Below, piece by piece: positions 7,178-13,643 of a stretch of 14,058 nucleotides of DNA (position 1 is its first letter; the number at the start of each line of letters is the position of its first letter). A program made the translations under genes and the position numbers. Origin of the DNA: Candidatus Poseidoniales archaeon (GTDB lineage: Archaea; Thermoplasmatota; Poseidoniia; Poseidoniales; Poseidoniaceae); contig DUCL01000186.1 of NCBI GenBank assembly GCA_012959845.1, positions 1 through 14,058 of the forward strand, given 5' to 3'. The notes beneath the pieces were generated by a model. The model worked only from the letters and a program-made list of their open reading frames with translations. It was not told the origin of the DNA and ran no database searches.

Positions 7178-7212
7178 AAACATCTCCACCATTCCTCACC
7201 ATTTTGCTTTAT

Positions 7213-9204
7213 CTAAAGATTTCCATCCAAATATTGTTGGCCATAATGATTCCATTGTTCCATTGACCATCCTACAGGTAATCCCGATTCTGGTAATGGA
7301 GGTCCAGCAGAAATCTGTTCTACTGCTTGAATTTCTTCTTGTTTAACGGTGACCTTATTTTGAGGCGGACCTGTTGGTGCGTTAGATGGCTGATCTGTAT
7401 GGCTAATTAGTGGAGTTGGTGATGCCAGTTGTTGTGTGGCTGGAGGTCCGTTTGCTTGAGAAATTGGAGGGCCCGAAGATATTTGAATGACAATTTTCTC
7501 CTCATCTTCAATTTCTACTTCATCCACTTCCACACTTCGTTTTTTAATCAACACCGCAATTAGCGCAATAAATACCAATATAGCTAGACCGCCTGCAACC
7601 ATTAATTCTGTACTAAGTGCAAATGAACCATCGATTTGTTCTTGGAAATGTATGGATTGTTTATCCTGCCACGTCAAGGTTCCATCTTGGCTGCTAACAA
7701 TAATTTCTACCTGCCCTTCAAGAACTCCCGAAAGTCTGTGTATGTCGCATGAAACATATTTTTCCTGCGCATCAATGTGTCCAGCCACTGTGTTAACTGG
7801 GTAACCACTTTCATTCATTAGGATGCCAAGACAGACTACTTGCCACCCTTCAGGAACTTTGCTACTAATGATATAATTCTCGCTCATTGTGGATGTACTA
7901 GTTACATTTATCCATAGAGGTACTGCGACACCATAGACATTTGATTCATTGCTTATCGGGCTAGAGACCGCAGTCATTGAGCGCCTTGAGTCAACAATAA
8001 TCATAGCATCGTAGTCCAATTCGTATGGGAACAGTTCTGAATCTAATCCGCCAATAACTTCGAATCTCACAATTATTCTTGTATTGAGTGAAACTCCCTC
8101 GGGAAGTATCATATCGACATTGAGAGTAGTTTCCTCTCCACCTTTGAGAGTAATTACTGACCACTCACCTACAGGAAGTGCGCCGCCATTTGCACCAACT
8201 GAAAAGAAACTGATTATTCCAGGGGCGGGTGGAGAGGATGAAATAATCGCTCGTACAGAAATCTGATTATCCACTGCATTTCCAATGTTTTGTATGGTGA
8301 GGTTTGCTGATGCGGTTGAACCAGCCATCGCACTGCCCTGACTGGAATAGTTGGTAATTTGTGGTTGTCTGTGTGATGCGGTAATAGCATTGATTTCAAT
8401 AATATTATCCAATGGATTAATATCAATGCCATCAGCGAATAAGGATGCAGTAATTTCTATTGAATGCAATATTCCAGCAGATTCAGTCATTGATATCAAA
8501 ATCCATATTTCTACAACTTTGATGTCTTGCAAATCATATGAGGCGGATAAGTCGATTGGGCCCGTATGATTTTGGTCAGCAACCCGAACCCACCATTGCC
8601 ATGTTTCTGGTAGATTGGGTAAGTCAATCACTGCTTGTGTTGGTCCATTCCCATCATTTTCAATTTCAATTGTGATTTTATTTGCAACACCAGGAGTTAA
8701 TTTTGTTGGTGAATCAATCAATCTCAAAACAATGTCATCAATTGCTTCAACTTCTAATTCATTAAATTCTAATCCCATAAATGTCATACCACTTCTTGTT
8801 GAAGTAATAATCGGAGTAATACTAGGGCCGCTATCGCCTGCTTGAGCATTATTTGGCGCAATAACTTGAATTGTAAATGCCGTTGAAGCACCTGAATTAA
8901 TCACAGCATTCGGTCTAGTTGGTTGCTCAACAACCCATAACATTCCACCACTGGATTGTACAGACATTTCAAAAATATCTTGTCTCGTTGCATGATTTGT
9001 TATTGTGAATGAAATTGTTTTAGTTTCACCAGCAATAACCACCCATTCATCGGATGATTGTGTATTGGTTGCTTCCACACTAGCGTTTGAGATCATGGAT
9101 GCAGAAATATCAATTTCAACTTCGTGGGATCTCCTCGAGTCATTCTGGGAAGTGGCTGTTAGTTTGAAAGATGAAATTGTATCGGGAGCGCAATCATTTG
9201 GCAA
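7213..9204 (-). CDS. Adhesin-like surface protein, C-terminal part (downstream of a frameshift)
   Basis: This is the second portion of a large extracellular protein, in a different frame from the N-terminal part at 9194-10837. Its apparent start (TTG at 9204) is an artefact of the frame. It continues directly in a NEW3/CARDB-like beta-sandwich (DTISSFKLTATSQNDSRR) and contains several further Ig-like repeats. Examples are AGETKTISFTITNHATRQDIFEM, TPGVANKITIEIENDGNG and AGSTASANLTIQNIGNAVDN. A transmembrane helix follows at about residues 532-553 (LMVAGGLAILVFIALIAVLI) with a KKR stop-transfer sequence. After it comes a cytoplasmic tail of about 110 residues that is acidic and then Pro/Gly-rich. 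The tail repeats QISSGPP/QISAGPP and ends in GLPVGWSMEQWNHYGQQYL. The protein is likely anchored with its repeats outside the cell. Twenty bases or more separate it from the small membrane protein gene. Confidence 0.8.
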   Translation of the reverse strand: MPNDCAPDTISSFKLTATSQNDSRRSHEVEIDISASMISNASVEATNTQSSDEWVVIAGETKTISFTITNHATRQDIFEMSVQSSGGMLWVVEQPTRPNAVINSGASTAFTIQVIAPNNAQAGDSGPSITPIITSTRSGMTFMGLEFNELEVEAIDDIVLRLIDSPTKLTPGVANKITIEIENDGNGPTQAVIDLPNLPETWQWWVRVADQNHTGPIDLSASYDLQDIKVVEIWILISMTESAGILHSIEITASLFADGIDINPLDNIIEINAITASHRQPQITNYSSQGSAMAGSTASANLTIQNIGNAVDNQISVRAIISSSPPAPGIISFFSVGANGGALPVGEWSVITLKGGEETTLNVDMILPEGVSLNTRIIVRFEVIGGLDSELFPYELDYDAMIIVDSRRSMTAVSSPISNESNVYGVAVPLWINVTSTSTMSENYIISSKVPEGWQVVCLGILMNESGYPVNTVAGHIDAQEKYVSCDIHRLSGVLEGQVEIIVSSQDGTLTWQDKQSIHFQEQIDGSFALSTELMVAGGLAILVFIALIAVLIKKRSVEVDEVEIEDEEKIVIQISSGPPISQANGPPATQQLASPTPLISHTDQPSNAPTGPPQNKVTVKQEEIQAVEQISAGPPLPESGLPVGWSMEQWNHYGQQYLDGNL
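9194..9204 (-). other. Frameshift site joining the two adhesin reading frames
   Basis: The minus strand reads GTT GCC AAA TGA in the upstream frame, while the downstream homologous frame reads on from here as AAT GAT TGC. Removing one A of the AAA run (plus-strand T run 9197-9199) gives PVQIVANDCAPDTISSF, which matches the internal repeat IQVIAPNNAQAGDSG of the same protein. The two reading frames overlap only in this window of 11 bases. The cause may be a one-base sequence error, a real mutation or recoding at AAA-UGA. Confidence 0.8.
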
Positions 9205-10837
9205 CTATCTGCACAGGGGTATCGGGTCTGACCAATATGCTGCTAGCCTGTGTCCACTCCAATCCCACCTGCCACCCACTCGCGAGCGATGTTTGGTCAA
9301 TTGTCAAATCAAAGACATCGGTTGCTGCCCCAATATTTTCAACAAGTGCTGAAAATGTGCAGGTATTTCCTGGAGGGCAATTTGGGCGTTGCTCGGGTGC
9401 AGTAATCAGAGGTATTCTATCTGCTAATACCTGAAATTGAACTGGCAATGTAGTATTTACTTCATTGTAGTAATCAGAATATGCCTTGAAGGTCATTTGC
9501 GTAAATCCTGTCGATTCATTAACGTCTGGCATTATTTTCAAATCTATTTGTTTAGACTCTCCAGGATATAATGTCACGCCAGTTTGTGGATTAAGGGCAA
9601 TACCATTAGTATGGGAATAATATACTTGCCAATCATTAGGTAGACCAATTAAAGAAGGAATAAATGAATCAGTAATATTACCATCATTGGTAACTTCAAC
9701 TCTAACTGACCCCCAATCTCCTGGCAATGACCCAGTAGTTGATACACCGTTAGAACTCAAACTATACTCTGAAGGCTTTACCTTTTGGTCATACAAAATC
9801 ACTAAATCATCAAACCAATAGCCAATGTCAACTCCTGATGTATCACTAAAAAATTCAAACTTAAATTGTGATTGTGAGTGGAAGTCAGCCTGTGGAACAG
9901 GTATTAGTGGAGAAGCGAATCCCTTGTTGCTGACAGAAAAAGTCTGCCAATTACTGCCATCATTGAAGTTGTTATCTATTGTATTGCTAATCGTTGCCAA
10001 TTCGTTCCATCCGCCAGCGGAATTTTTCGAGTAAATTTTCATGTGGTCGTTAGTCGCAGCACTCCCTGTGTAAAAGAAGGTGATTCCATTAGTTCGATGG
10101 GGGTTCTCAACAGCATCTGACATATCCATGGCAGGTGTGATTAGGGAAGTTTGCATTCCATTGCTATAAGTTGCACTTGCCCCTGCTCCCACGTGGCATG
10201 CTTTGCCTTTAGACAATGCAGCATCAGCATTAGAAGACCACAAATTTCCAACAGTCCATGATGTTAATACATCACAATTGTAGTATTGATAGCCAACAGC
10301 AAAACCCTTTGACCACACATCATTATTGTGGTTATCATCAACAATTGTGGACGTTGCAGTAATCTGGATCGTGTGGTTTCCTGAATATGTTGGGGTAAAT
10401 TGATGCTTTATGCTGTTTGAGGAACCACCATTTAGCGATGCCATTTGCACAGTATCATTTACAATTTCAAATTGAGTATATTCATTGTGTAACAGTTTGA
10501 TATTAATATCTATAGTACCTGAAGGATTTGTACCAAAATTTTCGACAACAATATTGGCGCTAATTGGCACATTCACCATAGTATCAACCACATATAATTC
10601 ATATGGTTTGCTAAATCCTAAGATAGGGAAGTTAGATGAAAACATTCTGTATTTGTCTTCATCAACCGAATTAGCATAACTATAGGATGAATTCGTCACT
10701 GACAAATCAACGCCAGTCGCTCTAGCCGAGGTGCTATCATATCGCTCATCCCTCAAACTAGAATTGTCCAGCGAAATATTTGAGGACAATAATATCATCA
10801 AAACGAAAATCAGTGGTAATTGCCTCATGCCCCTCAT
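9194..10837 (-). CDS. Adhesin-like surface protein, N-terminal part (interrupted by frameshift)
   Basis: The 547 residues open with a signal peptide (MRQLPLIFVLMILLSSN; hydrophobic core about 7-18). A CARDB-like domain with many N-glycosylation sequons follows (about 80-175). Next is a jelly-roll/MAM-like domain (about 185-350) with ITFFYTGSAATNDHMKIYS and the closing DIGYWFDDLVILYD, where C188 and C214 could form a disulfide. Two NEW3-like sandwiches come last (about 358-475 and 476 onwards); the last breaks off at VRPDTPVQIVAK then TGA. The same domain resumes in another frame at 9204, so the whole protein would have about 1,200 residues. Either ATG at 10837 or at 10828 could start it; the latter has GAGGGG close by. 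It is predicted to be exported by Sec and act in adhesion, binding or the cell envelope, but the ligand is unknown. Confidence 0.8.
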   Translation of the reverse strand: MRGMRQLPLIFVLMILLSSNISLDNSSLRDERYDSTSARATGVDLSVTNSSYSYANSVDEDKYRMFSSNFPILGFSKPYELYVVDTMVNVPISANIVVENFGTNPSGTIDINIKLLHNEYTQFEIVNDTVQMASLNGGSSNSIKHQFTPTYSGNHTIQITATSTIVDDNHNNDVWSKGFAVGYQYYNCDVLTSWTVGNLWSSNADAALSKGKACHVGAGASATYSNGMQTSLITPAMDMSDAVENPHRTNGITFFYTGSAATNDHMKIYSKNSAGGWNELATISNTIDNNFNDGSNWQTFSVSNKGFASPLIPVPQADFHSQSQFKFEFFSDTSGVDIGYWFDDLVILYDQKVKPSEYSLSSNGVSTTGSLPGDWGSVRVEVTNDGNITDSFIPSLIGLPNDWQVYYSHTNGIALNPQTGVTLYPGESKQIDLKIMPDVNESTGFTQMTFKAYSDYYNEVNTTLPVQFQVLADRIPLITAPEQRPNCPPGNTCTFSALVENIGAATDVFDLTIDQTSLASGWQVGLEWTQASSILVRPDTPVQIVAK

Positions 10838-10915
10838 GTAGGCACAATGATTCTATCTATATGAGAGCAGTGACGATATCTCATCGTTGATAATATTAGA
10901 ATCGCAATGCAGATA
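10838..10915 (-). promoter_or_regulatory. Candidate promoter of the adhesin-like gene
   Basis: This 78-base gap lies between the upstream membrane protein gene and the adhesin-like gene. On the minus strand CTCATATAGATAG (around 10855-10866) sits where a TATA box would place transcription start at or near the ATG. That would give a leaderless or nearly leaderless message, consistent with the weak SD at 10837. No terminator was recognised. Assignment by position and base composition only. Confidence 0.35.
10873..10887. repeat. Short inverted repeat upstream of the adhesin-like gene
   Basis: ACGAT-ATCTC-ATCGT forms a perfect five-base inverted repeat with a five-base centre, just upstream of the candidate TATA box. 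It could be an operator half-site pair, but arms this short also occur by chance. Confidence 0.25.
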
Positions 10916-11737
10916 TTAATTTTCATTGATTGATTTTTCATCATCTTCTCGCTGCTGTATTAGTTTCAAGTTATCTCTCTTTTCTTTAGCCCTTGCCGCA
11001 AAAAATATTGTAAATGACGGAACTAATATTACAGCAAAACATCCCACAACTGAGGCCAATGCCCATACAAATTCAGTCGCAGCATCAACGGAAAAAACAG
11101 TGATAGAGTCAAACTCTTCGTTAACACTTGTCAGTTCAATACTTGGATTGGTACTTCTATTTCCCTGCTCAATTATTTCAACTCTGATGATTGAGGGGGA
11201 GTGGAGATACTCAATTTCTGCCCTTGCTTTATCTTCAGCAATGCCAATATCTTCTCCATAGACCGAGCCATTATTTCTTCTAGCGGGATCTAATGCTGTA
11301 AGAGCAATAATCGAAACATCTTCTCCACTCTCAGATATTACCTGATGTGTGACATTTTTCTGACATTGTTCTTGGCATGAAAAATCTCTAGCGTTTGAAA
11401 TCCCCAACAGGTGATGGCTAAACAAATACGCTCCGCTCGATAATTTCACGATTGCTCCATGTGACAAATCCATAGCGGTCAAATTAACCCAAGTCAAATT
11501 CTGACCATCCAATGCAAATTCCCATGCCCAAGTGGTAGTATTATTTTCTTCGTTATACCAGTGCTGAGGTTCAACCCCTTGCATCTCTGTTGTCGTTGCC
11601 TCTGTCTCATAAATGTAGTATGACGGGGCTATTGTCGCGCCATACACAGCATATGATAATAAGAAAATTAGTGTAAATGAAAGGCCTAAAAGCGTCCTAA
11701 GAAGGTTTGGATTTTGGGCCAAGGCTTTCTTCATCAT
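10916..11737 (-). CDS. Bitopic membrane protein with an extracellular domain, unknown function
   Basis: The 273-residue protein has an N-terminal signal-anchor or signal peptide (about residues 14-35, LRTLLGLSFTLIFLLSYAVY). An external domain of about 190 residues follows, with several N-glycosylation sequons (NNTT, NLT, NVT, NGS, NRS) and a close cysteine pair C121/C125. A second transmembrane helix spans about 223-247 (FVWALASVVGCFAVILVPSF). A charged cytoplasmic tail ends the protein. I recognise no family. The layout suggests an envelope or sensory component. Two adjacent ATGs (11737 and 11734) could start it; neither has an SD, so the message may be leaderless. It is transcribed divergently from the ribosomal operon and lies 78 bases ahead of the adhesin-like gene, possibly in the same transcription unit. 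Confidence 0.78.
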   Translation of the reverse strand: MMKKALAQNPNLLRTLLGLSFTLIFLLSYAVYGATIAPSYYIYETEATTTEMQGVEPQHWYNEENNTTTWAWEFALDGQNLTWVNLTAMDLSHGAIVKLSSGAYLFSHHLLGISNARDFSCQEQCQKNVTHQVISESGEDVSIIALTALDPARRNNGSVYGEDIGIAEDKARAEIEYLHSPSIIRVEIIEQGNRSTNPSIELTSVNEEFDSITVFSVDAATEFVWALASVVGCFAVILVPSFTIFFAARAKEKRDNLKLIQQREDDEKSINEN

Positions 11738-11837
11738 GCAGGGCGAAAAGAATCCACTTCATCAACACTTGCACCAACAAAATGCACACCAATTCATGCG
11801 ATGGATGGCCAATCAGTACCCCACTCTTACCCGTTTC

Positions 11838-11847
11838 CTTGATATAG
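11838..11847 (+). promoter_or_regulatory. Candidate TATA element of the ribosomal operon
   Basis: CTTGATATAG lies about 40 bases before the S19e ATG. An archaeal start about 26 bases downstream would give a leader of roughly a dozen bases that still includes the GGTG SD at 11872-11875. The whole gap 11738-11882 is otherwise without a supported gene. Confidence 0.35.
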
Positions 11848-11882
11848 GGGAGATAAGTCGGCGAATTGCTTGGTGTCCAGTC

Positions 11883-12374
11883 ATGACCACGTTCTATGAT
11901 ATCCCCGCTGAACTCCTCATCCCAGCTCTTGCTGAGAGAATCGCTACAACCGATGGAATCGACACCCCTGATTGGGCTGGATTCGTCAAGACTGGAGTCT
12001 CTCGTGAGCGCCCTCCTTCCCAAGAAAACTGGTGGTTCCTAAGGTCTGCTGCAATCTTGAGAAAGGTAGCAAGAGAAGGTCCTATCGGAGTTACACATCT
12101 ATCACAAGCATATGGTGGAAGCAAGGATAACGGTGCAATGCCGAATACACCGGGAGTTGCTGGCCGCCATATTATTCGTACATCTCTTCAACAACTTGAA
12201 TCCGCAGGATTAGTCGAAAAGGTTCCTACAAAGACTTTGGATACCGAAGATGGAGAAGTTCAACTCTATGCAGGTCGCCGAGTTACCAGTGCTGGCCAAA
12301 AGATGCTAAACGAAATTGCTCATGATTGCAGGTCTGCTGCAAATGAACAATTCCCAGGCCTAGATAAGTACTGA
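11883..12374 (+). CDS. rps19e: Small ribosomal subunit protein S19e
   Basis: This 163-residue protein matches archaeal/eukaryotic S19e along its length. MTTFYDIPAELLI starts it, then WAGFVKTGVSRERPP, ENWWFLRSAAILRKV, GPIGVTHLSQAYGG, IIRTSLQQLESAGLVEKV and a final VTSAGQKMLNEIA. S19e binds the 30S head and is needed for pre-rRNA maturation. The family begins at the MTT position, so ATG 11883 is chosen, supported by GGTG seven bases upstream. An open frame continues 49 codons further upstream to 11736 but does not look like S19e. The loop between the last helix pair, around residues 115-130 (VPTKTLDTEDGEVQLYAG), is longer than usual. First gene of the translation operon; the PDCD5 gene follows after 22 bases. 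Confidence 0.95.
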   Translation: MTTFYDIPAELLIPALAERIATTDGIDTPDWAGFVKTGVSRERPPSQENWWFLRSAAILRKVAREGPIGVTHLSQAYGGSKDNGAMPNTPGVAGRHIIRTSLQQLESAGLVEKVPTKTLDTEDGEVQLYAGRRVTSAGQKMLNEIAHDCRSAANEQFPGLDKY

Positions 12375-12396
12375 AGGAAGTGAAGTGGTGAGTATT

Positions 12397-12756
12397 ATGG
12401 CGGCAACTCAAGATAATGAGTTGTCTCTATTAAGAGAACAACGCCGCTTGGAGTTGCAAAAGCAATTACAACAGCAAGCATCAGCGCAAGCAGATGCTGA
12501 GATAAAGGCACATCAAGCACAAGTTGATGAACAAAACACCAGTGCTATTCTCAAAACAATTCTTTCTCCTGAAGCACGTTCACGTTTAGCAACTATTGCA
12601 ATGGCTACTCCACAACGTGCAGATAGCATTAGAGTAGCCTTGATGAAGATGAACGACGAAGGTCGCATTCAAGGTGCAATAAACGACGAGCAATTCAAAC
12701 AATTGCTCGCATCCCAATCCAAGAGCCGCCATAGTGCGTCCATCCGAAGAATCTGA
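12397..12756 (+). CDS. PDCD5-family DNA-binding protein
   Basis: This 119-residue protein has the PDCD5/TFAR19 pattern. An N-terminal charged coiled-coil helix (LREQRRLELQKQLQQQ, then AEIKAHQAQVDEQN) precedes a three-helix core with ILKTILSPEARSRLATIAMATPQRA and a basic C-terminus. Archaeal members are small nucleic-acid-binding proteins whose exact role is unsettled; they are regularly encoded between S19e and L39e, as here. The ATG at 12397 follows GGTGA by five bases; a GTG at 12385 would add four residues. The Gln-rich helix (about residues 23-37) has more Gln and Ala than the equivalent in thermophiles. Confidence 0.92.
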   Translation: MAATQDNELSLLREQRRLELQKQLQQQASAQADAEIKAHQAQVDEQNTSAILKTILSPEARSRLATIAMATPQRADSIRVALMKMNDEGRIQGAINDEQFKQLLASQSKSRHSASIRRI

Positions 12757-12769
12757 GAAGGTGCTCGAA

Positions 12770-12925
12770 ATGTCAAGTAATAAGCCAGCCGCAAAAAAAA
12801 TACGCCTGCTAAAAGCGGGAAAGCAGAATAGACGTGTCCCTGTATGGATCATGTTGAAGACCGACCGAAACACGGTATCTCACCCTAAGAGACACCACTG
12901 GAGACGCAGTAAGCTACAACGCTGA
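12770..12925 (+). CDS. rpl39e: Large ribosomal subunit protein L39e
   Basis: This protein of 51 residues is very basic, with the L39e signature KQNRRVPVWIMLKTDR and the closing HPKRHHWRRSKL. L39e threads through rRNA near the polypeptide exit tunnel of the 50S subunit. Length matches the family. The ATG at 12770 follows AGGTG by six bases; the open frame upstream to 12734 overlaps the PDCD5 gene and is not part of the protein. The TGA stop is embedded in the SD of the next gene. Confidence 0.96.
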   Translation: MSSNKPAAKKIRLLKAGKQNRRVPVWIMLKTDRNTVSHPKRHHWRRSKLQR

Positions 12926-12936
12926 GGTGAATTATT

Positions 12937-13212
12937 ATGGCAAGAGCAAATCAATCCGAATTAATAGTTCCATTGCGCCATGCATGGAATATAACCCGAT
13001 ACAAGCGCGCTCCTCGTGCAATACAAATTATCAAGAATCAAGTAATTCAACACTTGAAGGTAACAGAAGAAGAAGTAGTCTGGATAGACCCGGCAGTAAA
13101 CGAGTACATTTGGTCTCGTGGAATTGAAAACCCTCCACGTAAGATTAAATTACAAATTACTCGCCACGATGAACCAGATATCCCTATTGAAGTAAAATTA
13201 TTTGAGGAGTGA
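12937..13212 (+). CDS. rpl31e: Large ribosomal subunit protein L31e
   Basis: This 91-residue protein is clearly L31e, with IVPLRHAWNITRYKRAPRA near the N-terminus, AIQIIKNQVIQHLKV, WIDPAVNEYIWSRGIENPP and a final KIKLQITRHDE. It binds 23S rRNA near the tunnel exit on the 50S subunit. The SD GAGGTGA (12924-12930), six bases before the ATG, overlaps the L39e stop. Five bases separate its own stop from the S17e ATG. In many archaea eIF6 follows L31e; here S17e follows instead. Confidence 0.97.
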   Translation: MARANQSELIVPLRHAWNITRYKRAPRAIQIIKNQVIQHLKVTEEEVVWIDPAVNEYIWSRGIENPPRKIKLQITRHDEPDIPIEVKLFEE

Positions 13213-13217
13213 ATATT

Positions 13218-13409
13218 ATGGGAAATATTAGACCAAGTTTCATAAAAATAAGAGCCATCCGTTTAGTTGAAGAACACGGTGAGAAATTCACTGAAGATTT
13301 TGACCACAACAAGATAATGGTATCTCAATTAACCGATGTGGAATCCAAGAAACTACGTAACTGGATTGCCGGATATGTTACTCGTTACAGACTACGCCGC
13401 ACAGATTGA
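13218..13409 (+). CDS. rps17e: Small ribosomal subunit protein S17e
   Basis: This 63-residue protein matches archaeal S17e: MGNIRPSFIKIRAIRLVEE, KFTEDFDHNKIMV and KLRNWIAGYVTRY. The family is a three-helix protein of the 30S subunit, and the length is normal for archaea. The ATG at 13218 follows GAGGAGTGA by five bases. A GTG at 13209 inside that SD would add three residues but is not needed. The next gene's SD overlaps the TGA stop. Confidence 0.94.
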   Translation: MGNIRPSFIKIRAIRLVEEHGEKFTEDFDHNKIMVSQLTDVESKKLRNWIAGYVTRYRLRRTD

Positions 13410-13413
13410 GGTG
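13408..13413 (+). promoter_or_regulatory. Shine-Dalgarno site deciding a GTG start
   Basis: GAGGTG lies six bases ahead of GTG 13420 and overlaps the S17e stop codon (13407-13409). It has the same sequence and spacing as the SD of the L31e gene, so the 73-residue product is likely real although it lacks an ATG. Confidence 0.55.
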
Positions 13414-13419
13414 TTATTT

Positions 13420-13641
13420 GTGGCGGTGCGCGTTCATTGGAAACGCACACCAGTAAGCGTGCATCATCCGAATGGAGATGTATTAGAGTCATTGATTCTA
13501 CATTTAAGAAACATCCACGGTATCCGTAAGCGTTCAATTGTAATGGAGGATAGAGAAGGAGGTTTCCTCTTTTTCATTTACCAGCCATGCGATCCTCGAT
13601 GGATAATGGCTTGGCAAGAATCTTATCAAGAGGAGGAATGA
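13420..13641 (+). CDS. Unrecognised 73-residue protein in the ribosomal operon
   Basis: A small soluble protein begins MAVRVHWKRTPVSV and ends WIMAWQESYQEEE. It has a short beta-rich start, one probable helix (GDVLESLILHLRNIHGI), an EDREGGFLFFIYQP strand pair and an acidic end. I recognise no family, zinc motif or signal. It starts at GTG with a strong SD, lies 10 bases after S17e and two bases before the methyltransferase gene. That tight packing indicates a translated gene and suggests a role in translation or RNA modification. A longer frame back to 13336 overlaps S17e and is rejected. Confidence 0.7.
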   Translation: MAVRVHWKRTPVSVHHPNGDVLESLILHLRNIHGIRKRSIVMEDREGGFLFFIYQPCDPRWIMAWQESYQEEE

Positions 13642-13643
13642 CT

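Noticed and set aside
9191..9205. Programmed +1 frameshifting as the main explanation for the split adhesin
   Set aside because: AAA-TGA resembles a stop-dependent slip site, but there is no stimulatory element seen and a one-base error in an A run is simpler; kept only as an alternative.
9005..9434. Plus-strand open frames across the adhesin frameshift
   Set aside because: They are antisense to domains with clear repeat structure; the sense-strand continuation explains the region.
11736..11882. In-frame 49-codon extension upstream of S19e
   Set aside because: S19e proteins begin at the MTTFYD position, which has its own well-spaced GGTG; the extension has no family similarity and would overlap the divergent membrane protein start.
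11697..12023. Minus-strand open frame opposite the S19e gene
   Set aside because: It overlaps a confident ribosomal protein gene and a divergent membrane protein gene and resembles no protein.
12586..12873. Minus-strand open frame across the PDCD5 and L39e genes
   Set aside because: It is antisense to two confidently identified genes, with no SD or homology.
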